Source: Malania oleifera (lineage: Eukaryota; Streptophyta; Magnoliopsida; Santalales; Ximeniaceae). From it: a DNA stretch of 64,000 nucleotides. Location of the stretch: contig NC_080421.1 in the NCBI RefSeq assembly GCF_029873635.1, forward strand, positions 3,100,001 through 3,164,000, read 5' to 3'. The notes beneath the pieces are model-generated. The model was not told the DNA's origin, made no database searches, and worked only from the letters and a program-made list of their open reading frames with translations. Made by a program: the position numbers and the translations under genes. Shown here piece by piece: positions 36,901-47,200 of the stretch (the stretch's first letter is position 1; the number at the start of each line of letters is the position of its first letter).

Positions 36901-37315
36901 CATCAGGACTACCGAACGTGCTGTTCAGTCCAGAATCATTAGCTTCTTGAAGGAGGGTGATATCAAAGCCCTAAAACAAGATCCCCAAATCACATATTCC
37001 ACCTTTTTGAAAACAAAGAAAACAGTTTCATAAACTAAAACAGAATTAACGCGGGTTAGCATGGATATACTTCTAGCCAGCGAGGGAGGTGGAAGAGAAT
37101 ACCTGCTTGGAGAGGTGGTGAGCAGCGCCCAGGGCGGCCCAGCCGGAACCGACGATCACTATCTTCTTCTTGTTGTTATTCTTCTGTTGCGAGCGTGAAT
37201 GTCCATCGCCACTGCTGGGCAAAGAAGCATTTGCTCTGCAACAAAACCCGCCACTGCGCGTGTATCTGCCTGAGGGGAAGCAAGGCCTTGCACTTGCACT
37301 CCCATATCCCAACAT
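21947..37315 (-). CDS. FAD-dependent amine-oxidase-like protein, probably plastid, complete, 13 exons
   Basis: This belongs to the plant FAD/NAD(P)-binding oxidoreductase family with an amine-oxidase fold, distantly related to phytoene desaturases and carotenoid isomerase. Relatives are annotated as amine oxidase or 'isorenieratene synthase', and the reaction is not known to me. Exons in transcript order: 37315-37103, 36970-36886, 26744-26638, 26218-26150, 26060-26006, 25682-25635, 25501-25344, 24553-24315, 24128-24038, 22896-22768, 22662-22509, 22322-22228, 22132-21947. They total 1629 nt, or 542 aa, with all phases matching. Residues 1-48 are rich in S, R, A and G with few acids, fitting a transit peptide. 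The Rossmann motif [17 protein letters not shown] (52-68) shows Ala where the third Gly of GxGxxG is expected. Other blocks are [30 protein letters not shown] and the C-terminal FAD contact NLFMAGDWI (464-472). Intron 2 is 10.1 kb and filled with transposons. No stop or frameshift is seen in any exon. Confidence 0.93.
27147..29940 (-). mobile_element. L1-type LINE, 5'-truncated and decayed
   Basis: Read on the minus strand. About 29930-29560 encodes the segment just before reverse transcriptase (similar to plant LINE proteins: [21 protein letters not shown]). The reverse transcriptase follows in decayed form across about 29500-28300, and the C-terminal zf-RVT-type region ([19 protein letters not shown]) lies near 28030-27970. 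The 3' end is the familiar plant L1 tail (TTTCTATTAATGAACTTC, then a short poly-A) at about 27190-27147. The apurinic endonuclease domain is missing, so the copy is 5'-truncated. Many frameshifts and stops make it inactive. It has the same orientation as the FAD gene and lies in that gene's intron 2. Two cytosine-rich runs (27868-27880 and 29560-29586) interrupt it. Confidence 0.85.
28566..28660 (-). mobile_element. Au-like SINE, 3' fragment, nested in the LINE
   Basis: On the minus strand the sequence reads AGCTAACCCCACCAAGTTGG, then ACTTAAGGCTTGATTTGTTG, then repeated GTT. This matches the known 3' end of plant Au SINEs (CCGACCCCACTTAGTGGGATTAAGGCTTTGTTGTTG). The tRNA-like head with A and B boxes is not evident, so only the 3' part is claimed. 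It sits inside the LINE, so it arrived after the LINE. Confidence 0.65.
30541..30676. mobile_element. MITE, family shared with 20921-21044
   Basis: The left end is TGTTTGGGAGCATGAATTTC..TTTGGATTTGGATTTCTATAG. The right end, reverse-complemented, is TGCTTAGGAGTGTAGATTTTG..CTTGGATTTGGATTT. These are imperfect inverted repeats of about 50 bp with about 35 bp between them. Non-coding. It lies in intron 2 of the FAD gene, between the LINE and the copia element. Confidence 0.65.
31759..36729 (+). mobile_element. Ty1/copia retrotransposon, full length with both LTRs, broken
   Basis: The 5' LTR is 31759-32166 and the 3' LTR 36323-36729 (about 407 bp each). Hand comparison gives about 20 differences, close to 5 percent, so the insertion is old but not ancient. 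A 5-bp target duplication TACGC lies at 31754-31758 and 36730-36734. The primer site TGGAATCAGAGC starts at 32167, and the purine tract GAGGGGGAA precedes the 3' LTR. Parts in order: gag (about 32260-32920, [15 protein letters not shown]), protease and GAG-pre-integrase (about 33000-33650), integrase (about 33650-34200), a serine/proline-rich linker (34200-34720), reverse transcriptase (about 34720-35700, [10 protein letters not shown]) and RNase H (to about 36300). It carries about eight breaks and is a fossil. It lies antisense in intron 2 of the FAD gene. Confidence 0.95.
36735..36885. repeat. Degenerate GTGTCGG-type repeat split by the copia element
   Basis: Just right of the copia insertion are alternating GTGTCAGG, TGTTGGACACTGACACTTC and GAAGTGTCGGCGTGTCC blocks, several of them inverted relative to each other. 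A related CCGACATGTGTTGAATACGC block stands just left of the insertion at 31738-31758. Similar GTGTC/GACAC-rich repeats are common in plant non-coding DNA. The copia element appears to have inserted into one. Confidence 0.5.
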
Positions 37316-37350
37316 CTCTCTCTCTCACACAGACACACACACAAAGCAGG

Positions 37351-37392
<42 letters not shown>

Positions 37393-38288
37393 AATGGAAA
37401 TGGCCGCAACTGTGCTGCCGTGCTAGAATTAGAATCCACCGCCCTCGTGACCATGCGTTGCAGATTTTTCTTGACACACCTTTCTCTTTTCATTCAGTAT
37501 TATTAAAAAAACAAAACAGAGAAAAAAAAAAGTGAACAACCTTGCATTTTGCAGTATTAAATTAATATATCAAACTTAAATGTATATAGATTAGATAAAA
37601 TATAATATAAATTTGTCTTTAAATTTACGCGAATCAAAATTTAAATATTAAAATTTTTATTTTTAAATAATATTAAATTAAATTATACATTTTTAATTTA
37701 GGGATATTGAAATTTCAAATTCCACCTTAATTGCTTGCAAGTAGGGGTACAAATAAATCGAGTTTACTCGTAAATTATCTGAACTTGACTTGTTTAGCCC
37801 TAACTTGATTTAATTATTACTCAATTTGAATTAAATTTGAGTTACTTTCATATTTTAACAAATCGAGTTCAAATTTATAATAGTACTTAGACTCAAGTTT
37901 CAAGTCTAATCGAGTGTTTAAATTTTATTATTTTTATATTATATATATCATATATTTTATAAATATATTTAATATTATATGCACATTATATATATTTAAT
38001 ATTAATTTATATCAAAGTTTTATGAAGTTGCATTCAGTCGAAGTTGAATTTAGAATTTCATATTTCTAACTCGATTTGAATTCAAATATTTTATTACTCA
38101 ATTCACCTTGAATTTAGTATTTTTATTACATCCGAGATTACACCTTCACTTGAGTCTGTCTTTTCCTCTCGTGACACATCAAAGGCGGGCGGACTCGAGA
38201 ACAAGATCACCTCATTTCCCTTCATTGTGCTGCGAAGCCCAAAACAAAAAGCCAGCCTCACGCTAGTGCTGATCAACGTCACGAACCA
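37316..38288. promoter_or_regulatory. Shared divergent promoter region of the FAD gene (-) and CPP1 (+)
   Basis: The two start codons face away from each other across 973 bp. A (GA)n run at 37361-37388 lies in what should be the FAD gene's 5'UTR or core promoter, reading (TC)n in its sense. The middle (37540-38140) is AT-rich with repeated TTTGAGTT/AACTCAAA and TCGAGTTT/TTGAGTAA blocks typical of a degenerate non-coding repeat. The last 130 bp before CPP1 become GC-richer. No TATA box is assigned. Whether the genes are co-regulated is inference. Confidence 0.5.
37355..37388. repeat. (GA)n microsatellite in the FAD-gene leader region
   Basis: An uninterrupted GA run about 40-75 bp upstream of the FAD gene's start codon. 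On the gene's strand it is a (TC)n tract, a frequent feature of plant 5'UTRs and core promoters. Confidence 0.9.
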
Positions 38289-41200
38289 ATGGCCGCAACT
38301 CTCTCCGTCCGGCCCAACCGTGCCATCGTCGACCGGGCTCAGTCCGGTCTATGCAGGCCTCGGCCGCCGGCTCACCACGCGGCTCGGATGCCGGGGACGG
38401 CCAAGAGCAACAACGGCTGGTGGGGCGCGGTGCTCTTTTCTCCCCGGCGCCCGTTAGCGAGGACCGCCATGGCCTCCGCCGGCGGCTCGAGAGCTGACGA
38501 CTCGTCGGCACCGTTCGAGATGTCGGTGGAGAATGCTCTGAAGCTACTCGGAGTCTCTGAAGGGGCTTCCTTCGACGATATACTTAGCGCCAAGAACTCT
38601 ATACTGGCCAACTGTAAAGACGACCAGGAGGCCGTTGCGCAGGTTAATTTTGCTGACTTATTCTTTCTATGCGTGTTAAATTCAGTTGCTTTTCAGGCTT
38701 CTTTTTTTGTTTTTTTTGTTTTGTTTTAAACGTATGCTTTTGAAGTTCCGACATGGAAAGTTAGAGAGCTGGTTTATTCAATTCGATTTTGGAAATTCGC
38801 AATTAGTGGGGTTTGTGAGTGAGTGTGTGGAGTTATATGTGAGGTTTTTCGGTGTGAAACAATGAGATTTGACTGGAATAATTATTCCAGATTCGTCCAT
38901 TGAGTGCTTTGATGTGTATTCTATTCAATTTCATCCACACGGATTGGTTTGGCTAATCCTTATCTTGAGGGGATTCAAAGTACAAGTAACTAACCCTTAT
39001 TGAAGGAATTTAAACGTAAGTGGAATCACAAAGTTGTTGCAACAGCATCTAAAGATAAGTGGCGTGATTGCATGGCAACTCTTGAAGAAATGAATGCTTG
39101 GGTGGGCACTTGTAGAAGAACCTACATGCATGGGCATGGTGGAATAGAGTCATTGGGGCTTGCCTAACATGCCCCTTCAAGCTCAGTGGGAAAGGCTGTT
39201 TAGTGAGCTTGGATGGAAGAAACGTAAAGCAAGAGCTTGGGAACCCCTTGGTGCAATTTTGGCAACGTGCAATTTTTAGGGGATATGTTGTGCAATTAAG
39301 TCCCAATGGAGCCTTTCTCAAACAAAGTAATGGTCAATCTTTGTGTGTTTAGACTGAGCATGAAAGCATGATTTGGTGTGAGATACATAGTATTTAGGTA
39401 TCATATAATTAAAGCAGAGAGAGAGAGAGAGAGATGCTAAACCCAAACTATCTCAGTGGTGGTAAAAGCAAGAGCTTGATATAATGTTCGAGCAAAACAT
39501 GATCTACACCTTGTGGAAAGCCCAACCGATGAGGTTGGGGCTGAGAAAATACAATATCGTGCATGGAGCATCAGTCATTTGGGTCCTTGGCCCTATCAGC
39601 ATTGGAATAGTATGCTAAATCAAAGTTTGTGGGAGCCTAGAAGGTTGGAGGACCATGCTAGAGTTGATGATACCTTTGAGAGAGTATGTGTTCCTGACTC
39701 ACGATAGAGGAGATAAAAAGATGAGCAATGGGAACACATTGAAGGGAACCACAACACTAGGGTGATATAGAGTGATGTCAGACTTGAGATCTTCTTAGAT
39801 AAATGAGAACCTGCCCCAGCAAAAAGTAGATAGGTTTGGCACCATCCATTTGGATGCGCTCGAGGATGTTGCAGATATATTTTGTCTAGGATAAGTTTAA
39901 GCTAGAATAAGAGTTGTGAACTTCAAAACCAAGGAAATAGGTGAGATCACTGAGGTCTTTGAGTGAAAACTTGGTGTCCAAAGCATGTAGTTGCATTCAT
40001 TGTCAGCAATGGTTGTCATCAACATAGACCAATAAAATTGTATTGAAGGTGTCTGAGTGTTGGATAAAAAATGATGAGTTAGAAGAGGAGTTGTTGTAGC
40101 CCAATTGAAGAAAATGATCATGTAGCTTATAAAACCACATGAGGGGCTTGCTGAAGGCCATAGAGAGATTTTTGGAGATGCAAACATAGATGGGATGCTG
40201 TTTGCTAATGAATTGTGGTAATTGATGCATATCTATTTCAAGTATCAGTTCTGAGATAAAGAGAGAGCGCCAAACAGATGGTGTTTGGTTTCACCACTGG
40301 ACTGAAATATCAAAGAGATCCATGTCAAGACATTAGGTAAATCTTTTGGTAACAATTTGAGCATCATAGAGTGCATCAGTCCTTTGGGTCTGTGTTTGAC
40401 CCAAGCAAGCCACTTACAAAGTTGCAGCTGAAATATTTTGAATGTGAAGTGGTGACACAAGGGGCCAAGAATGATTCTGAAGTAAGGCATCAAATTCAGT
40501 TTGCATGGATTTTGGAATAGCAAGTGGGTTGTATGGGGTGGAAGGTTAGTAAAATATGGGATGTTTGGTGGTGTGGTAAAACTTGAGCTTGAAAGAACTA
40601 GTTTTGGGATGGGTGGATAAGGAGGCAAGAGGTGGTTGAAATTGGATAGAATTGGAGTTTGGGGAAACACATGTGAGATGGGTGGAATAGTGGAAGGTAA
40701 TGTGATAAGCAGAGAGAAGATACGGGAAATAAATTTGAGGGAGGAGGTGAGATAGAATGAGGGGACGGATTTGTTGGAGAGACATAAGGAGAGGAGTTGG
40801 TGGAAGAAGGTGGGACCATTAAAGGGGGAGAAGTGGATGGAAGCATTAAGATAGGGAGAGGAGATGAATTGGAGAAAAAACAAAATAGGAAATGAGTTGG
40901 TTGAGGAGTGGGAACCAATGTGGAATATCGACATTGAGTTTCATGGAAGATAACATGGGGGAGAGAGAGAGATATATTTAGAAGTGGGATGGAAATAAAG
41001 GTAATCCTTGTGCTTGTTGCTGTGCCCAAGACAAACGCATGAGGTACTGCAGTACTCTTGCTTGTGGTAATTATATGGCCTACTGTGCAGATAATGCAAT
41101 CATCCAAAAACCTTAACGAATTTATAATTAGGAGAGCGGCTGTATAATTTTTCAATGGGGGAGACTTGAGAGAGTATGGGAATTTGTAGTCTATTAATGA

Positions 41201-44200
41201 GATAAAACTGTAGATTGAGAAGCAAAATCCCAAATTTGAAGTGGCAGAGAAGCATGATAGAGAAGGACATGGCCAGTTTCAACAATGTGTCTACGCTTTT
41301 GTTTTGCAGAACCATCTTGTGCATATGCATAATGGCAAGAAACTCAATGGTCAATACCATGTTGATCCAAGAAGGTGGAAACATTGTGAAATTCAACCCC
41401 CACCCCCCAAAATTTTTGATATGTTGAATGATATTGGAGACCTCAGACTTCTATTTCATTAAGAATAACCAGATAAATCTGGTGCAATCATTGAGAAAAT
41501 GAATGAAATAACAGTAACCATTAAAGGACTCAATAGGAACAGAGTCCCATACATAACAGCGAACAAAAGAAAAAGGAACATTAGATATGGTGGTCCATAA
41601 TGGAAGGTGTTGAAGATGACTTTGGTTCAATTGACATACGGAGCATATCTTCATGTGTTTACTATTGGGAAGTGGGAGACGAGGATGGTTGATAGAGTAA
41701 TTGACGAGGTGAGTAGACAGGTGACTAATATAACGTCCTCTAGGTATCAAATGTGGTTTATTGACCAAGGAAAACAGATGGCATGGATGTTGAGGTGGAG
41801 TGGCGTGAGTAGGGGAATTTGTAGAGGCCCTGGTTAAGCTTCCCTTGGAGGAGGATTGTTCTTTGTGGTCCCTCACAAAACAAGCACAGGGGTGAAATTC
41901 AAGATACACATTATTATCTTAAGCAAATTGAGAAACACTTAATATATTTGTTTTGATTTAGGGCACTTGGAGAACATCCTTGAGAACTAGTTGGTGCGAA
42001 CTAGAAGGAATAGAAATGTGTTCGACATGCTGTATGGATAATGCTCAGTGCCATTTCCTACTATGATGTTTTCGGTGTCATGGGAGTCTAAATATATCAG
42101 GAGATTATTGAGATCAGTAGGGATGTGATTGGAAGCCCCACTATCCACATACCAGGATGAATTATTTACTTTTTCAAGTGTAGTAAGTACTGCAGAAAGT
42201 CCCTGACGTGCTTGAGCTGTGTCTCTGTTATCCAATTGGTTATAAGACTATATGGTCTTGTTTGTTGCAGATCCGACATTGTGGTTATGACCTAGAGTTA
42301 CGAGGCTGTTTTTTTTTTTTAGGATTTGGAGAGTATTTAGCTGTGGTGGATTTTTCCTGATTTTAGTTGCACCTCACCTTGATTCTGGGACTGATTAGAT
42401 GCAGATTTGTGAGTAGTAGATGGAGAAGGTTGAGCATTATTTTTGGTTTATATATTGAGGGACTATTCTCTGTGTCTGAATATGCTTAAGTGGCATCTCA
42501 TATGTGAGTAACATATCTGTTAGATCATCAAGTGAAACCAGATCGAGTTGTGAGAGAGCAATTAACAGATCATTTTGTGACCCAAGACTGCCAAAATAGA
42601 TGACAAACAGCTCTCTGCTTATTCATGGTTGCAGCAAGGCTGTCCACAAGATTTGTCATAACTCACAAATAGTCAGTCATGGATTTGCCATCCTTCTGAG
42701 TATGTTGAAGTTCAGACGTGTTCTAGATTTGGAGAAGAACATCTTCTCCAATGAGATCAATAATGCATGTGAAGTTTTGCATCCAAGGACATGGTCCAAG
42801 ATTGGCTTGGATAGGAAAGCTGAGTGTTAGATTACCATTATCAAGCCTTAACAAGAAGATTCAACTTAAGAGGACGATGTTGTTTGAATTTTGTTTTTGT
42901 TATAAAATCAACTCTTAGTTTGGCCCAGCAGATTAAGCACTGTTGTCACGAGAGGATGAGGCTTCTGTGATAAATTGTGTCAAGCAACTCTTTTACTTGT
43001 AATGAAACCATCTAGTTCATAGCCATTTAGCGCCAGTAGCAATTGGGAATGCCAAAGAAGGTAATTGGCTTGATCAAGTTTGATTGGAATTGTGTCGTTG
43101 AAGTTGGTGACATGAGTGATGGTTGATTCAAATAGTTAAGTGTTTTGGTTGGGGGAAACCATGGATTGAAGTTTATTTTGTCTCTGTTGCTATGCAAAAC
43201 AAGTGAGATTTGGTTGGAATAATTTCTTCCTCCGTCTTCATTGATTGCTTTCATGTGTATTTGTGTACTGGAATGGGTTGGCTATTCCTGAGTTTTTTCC
43301 CGATTTATCCTTCTTTTTTTTAAAAAAATATATTAAATAATACATTTTTTGAGAAAATAATTTTCGGAATGACTTTGACGTAATCTCGCTACTTGAAGTA
43401 GCAAGATTTAAACAAATCTCGCTACTTCAAGTAGCGAGATTTGCCACGTGTCATTCCGGGAATTATTTTCCCAAAAAAGATATGATTTAATATTTTTTTT
43501 GAAAAAAAATATTAAATCGGGAAAAAACTCCTACTCACTCACCCTCTCCTCTCTATCATGTTTAGCAAAGATTTTTGTTGTTTTATGGCAGCGATGAATC
43601 TGACAAGAGTAATAAATAGATTATAAATTCTTTTGTGTAATTTTTTTTATTTATTCGTTTGCTTTTGTTTTCGTTGTCTTGTTCCAATGCCCTGTTCAGT
43701 CAGAAGTCATCAATGGACTCGACGCCGAAGACGGCAACGACGGCGACGCCCTTATAGGCGGCCATCCCATAACTTAACTGCTCCCAAGGAACAAAATTAA
43801 TTATAGTAATGACTAATGAGTAATAGTTAATAGTTTTAAATAATATTTAAATTTTTTTTTTTTTTTTGAAATGACTCTTGTTTCGGTCTGATCCGCACCT
43901 TCCAATTTCGCTTCATTTTTTTTTTCCTGCCATTTCGATTTGCGTGTCTATTCTCCAGCAACATCGTAGCTTTCCACAATGGGTGAATCTCCATCGCTCC
44001 TATCTTTGTGCATGGAAGCAGTGACTAAAGAGATAATCTCTGGTAATCTCATGGTCATTGCTCTTTGTGTGCTGCAATGAAGCGTGCAAGCAGTTATACA
44101 ATGAAATTATTTTTCTTTTGTGTTTTTGTTTTTGATATTGTGGTTGTAGGTGATGATGCTTTTTCGGAGATATACGATCTTCCCTCGGAGCTATCCAATT

Positions 44201-47200
44201 GCTTATTGATGCGCTCGCCTCCTCTAGCCTTGCAGAAGTTACAAGAACAGTTTAGACAAATTATTAGATAAAGAAATTATAACTCATATTAAACTTAATA
44301 TTAAGCAATGAATTTATGATGGATAATTTATTACAAATGATGGATAATCGTTCATTCTCATTTTAAGTTCAAGCTTTTTTTTTACCATCATAATTTATTT
44401 CGTAATATAATCACTAAGTTATTTTTAAAATTATAATTTGATAAAATGTTAAGTATTTAAAAAGCTATCACAAAAGTTTTATATTATATATATATTCTAA
44501 GTCATTTAATGTATAAATTAATTATAATTTGATTCTGATTAACAAATTTGTATTTGTATGATTTGATCTAGGCTTTAAATAAAAGTTTGCTCTACATTAC
44601 ATGATCTAATGAGTAATTTTTTAATGTTGAAAACTAATATATTACTCATTAGTCATTACTATAATTAATTTTGTTCATTGGGAGTAGTCAGGTTGTGGGA
44701 TGGCCGCCTATAAGGGCGTCGCCGTCTTCGGCGTCGAGTCCATTGATGACTTCTGACTGAACAAGGCATTGGAACAAGACAACAAAAGCAAAAGCAAACG
44801 AATAAATAAAAAAAAATTACACAGAAAAATTTATTATCTATTTATTACTCTTGTCAGATTCATCGTTGCCATAAAACAACAAAAATCTTTACTAAACACG
44901 ACAGAGAGGAGAGGGTGAGTGAGTAGGAGTTTTTTCCCGGTTTATCACTTAAAAAAAAAAATATTGAATAATATCTTTTTTGGGAAAATAATTCTCGGAA
45001 TGACATGTGGCAAATCTCGCTACTTGAAGTAGCGAGATTTAAACTTAAAAAAAGGATAAATTGGAAAATCTTGAAAGAATTCAAAATATAACTAACCCTT
45101 ATCTTGAAGAAATTAAATACAAGTGGAATAACAGAGTGGTTGCAACAGCATGTGAAAATAAGATCAAGGTAAGTGGCATACATGCATGGATACTCAGAGT
45201 AGGGCCTATATGCACGGGCACTGTGGAATGGAGGCATGATGCTTTGCTAACATCTGGAATATCAACTTCTGATTTTTGGGTTTTATGAATGGAGAAAAGC
45301 TATTAGTTTTTGAAAGTCAATTTTCTTTTAAGAAGGCTAGGAAACCTATTTTTGGATTGTTGTAGTTTAGCTATGGAACAAATTTTCCCTATAAAACTCT
45401 CTTTTTCTTTGAAAAGCTAAATAATTCATCTTTTTTTGAAAGGAAGATATCTATGTTTATGTCAAAGGGGGAGGAATATACAGCTTTGTATTTTTATTGA
45501 AATTTCTGAATATTTCTGTATGGTTTAGCTGAGTTGTGAAGTTTAGCTCCGGAAATTACATTTTTGGTTCTGAGTGCTATTACCGTTATTTGTGGATCGC
45601 CGTGTAGCACTTCTTGCTTTTTAACCAATTGAAAAGCTGAATGAGTCCAAGTCAATGCTATTGAAAACTTGGGTTGATTGTTCCAAGGCCTCTGTTTGTT
45701 TGGGATTTGAACTTGATAACATTTCTTAGATTTGAGAAGGGAACTTGAGAGTAGTCAAGGAAATTTCTGCATGAGGTTGTTCGTTAGAAACTTTCGGTTG
45801 GGTGTTTGGCCTTTAGAATCATTTACTTTTTTATTTGAGAGGGGGGAAAACTTGCTTCTGATCTTAACTCTGAAGCTTGGAAAAAACAAGATGGAATAAA
45901 GTTTTCATCGGTAATAGATTTAGTTTTCTTTATTACTCTTTTCATAATTGTTTTATCGTAATTATTTTTTTCGTCACTCTATCCATCCTTGCTTTAGGTC
46001 ATCTTGTTATTTTCTTATTGTGGCTTATAATTTTATTTAAAATATGTGATATTTAATGTGCCAATAGAAATGTATTTTGTAGCTGTCATCTTTTACTCTG
46101 TCTACCCATTATTATTATTTTTTAAATCTAGACGTCTTATTATATGGTTTGTCACATGTTATTTCATTTGATGTTTTATTTTCTTAATTATATTTTTTAT
46201 TGGCCACAGCACCATTTTATTTTATTGTCATTTGCCACTACTTCCGTGGATGTGACTGGGTCAAATGTCTTGCAGGTAGAGGCTGCATATGACATGTTGC
46301 TTATGCAGAGTTTAACACAGCGGCGAGCAGGAAAAGTTGTAAATAGTGGCATACGCTATGCTGATGTTAAACCAATAAATCCTCGTGGGTTGGGACCAAT
46401 GCCTCAATGGATGCAAGCTGCGGTTAAGAATTCACCCATTTCACTTGAAACACCACCAACTGGTAACTTGGGCATACAAGCAGGTGTATATGGAGCTTTA
46501 ATGGTCTTAACTTATGTCAACGGTACATTTCCATCTACTGGAAGGCTATATACAGGGGCTGACGTTCCTGGACTGATTTTAGCGACAAGTTTTGGAGCAT
46601 CATTATACTTTATGACTAAAAAGAATGTTAAGTTGGGTAATTAGCCTTTACTTTTAGATGCTTAATTTTTTTTTTCTTTCATTTTGTGGATCAAAGAAAG
46701 TCGTTGATATTTGCCTTTTTTTTTTTGTCTCTGTTTTTTTTATTTTTGCAATGGGTGTTTTAACTAGTTGAGTCATGGTTTGTAATGCATATTGTCAGCT
46801 TAGCACATCAGTTGATAAGGATGCTGAGTTGTTATTTCTTGGCACAAGTTTACGATTGATGCTTGCTTACCGGTTAAATTGGGGTAACATCAGTTCAATT
46901 ATCTGTGACTCAGATGATTTGAACTGTTTTCAGCTGATGAAGACTGCTTCTGTTGGGAATTTTAGCTATCTAGCATCTCTTTGATTGATCACTTTCCATA
47001 ATTAGGGGAGAATTCTAGGTGTAAGCAGAAGTTGTCACTATGTGTTGCTGGTATGAGTGTAACTTGAGTCTCTGAAGCTGGTTGATGGTTGCTTTCTAGA
47101 TGGCAGTCCATGTGTCTGCTAAAGCTTGAACTCCCTCCTCTGCCCTCATAAGAAAAGGGACAATTATGCGTTGTTAGTAAATGAGAAGAAAATGAAAATG

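Larger units (their letters stand above)
43290..45070. mobile_element. Foldback / Mutator-like element with long inverted arms and captured gene DNA
   Basis: The left arm (about 43290-43826) and right arm (about 44635-45070) are inverted copies. They share, in opposite order, TTTTTCCC..TTTATCC, the CTCGCTACTT palindromes, CTCCTACTCACTCACCCTCTC, GTCAGAAGTCATCAATGGAC, GTCGAGTCC/GGACTCGAC, the block CGCCCTTATAGGCGGCCATC, and TAATGACTAATGAGTAAT. The left arm is about 100 bp longer because it contains an extra nested inverted repeat. The arms surround about 800 bp that hold the start of a host-like gene (43979-44271) and AT-rich DNA. No transposase is present, so it would be non-autonomous. It interrupts the 5' LTR of the copia element, so it is younger than that element. 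Long inverted arms plus captured gene DNA fit a Pack-MULE; a 9-10-bp target duplication, which would prove it, was not found. Confidence 0.8.
38855..45254 (-). mobile_element. Ty1/copia retrotransposon with decayed LTRs, in CPP1 intron 1
   Basis: Read on the minus strand. The 5' LTR is the right-hand copy, 45254-45070 plus 43290-43195, split by a later foldback insertion; the 3' LTR is 39171-38855. Both start TGTTAG and match along some 290-318 bp, with clear divergence. A purine tract CTTGAAGGGGCA stands just before the 3' LTR at about 39183-39172. Between them, in decayed form, are gag and protease (a [10 protein letters not shown]-type active-site block near 42150), GAG-pre-integrase and integrase (about 41900-41100), a linker (about 41000-40300) and reverse transcriptase (about 40300-39900; a YVDD-like block near 40010). 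It is badly broken, with many breaks, and is probably the oldest full-length element here. No target duplication was identified. Confidence 0.75.

Noticed and set aside
37170-37535. Plus-strand and alternative minus-strand frames over the FAD gene's first exon
   Set aside because: They are shadows; the frame starting at 37315 carries the Rossmann motif and splices in phase to the next exon.
44860-45237. Minus-strand frame of 125 aa at the foldback's right end
   Set aside because: It spans the inverted arm and a decayed LTR; hydrophobic AT-rich composition only.
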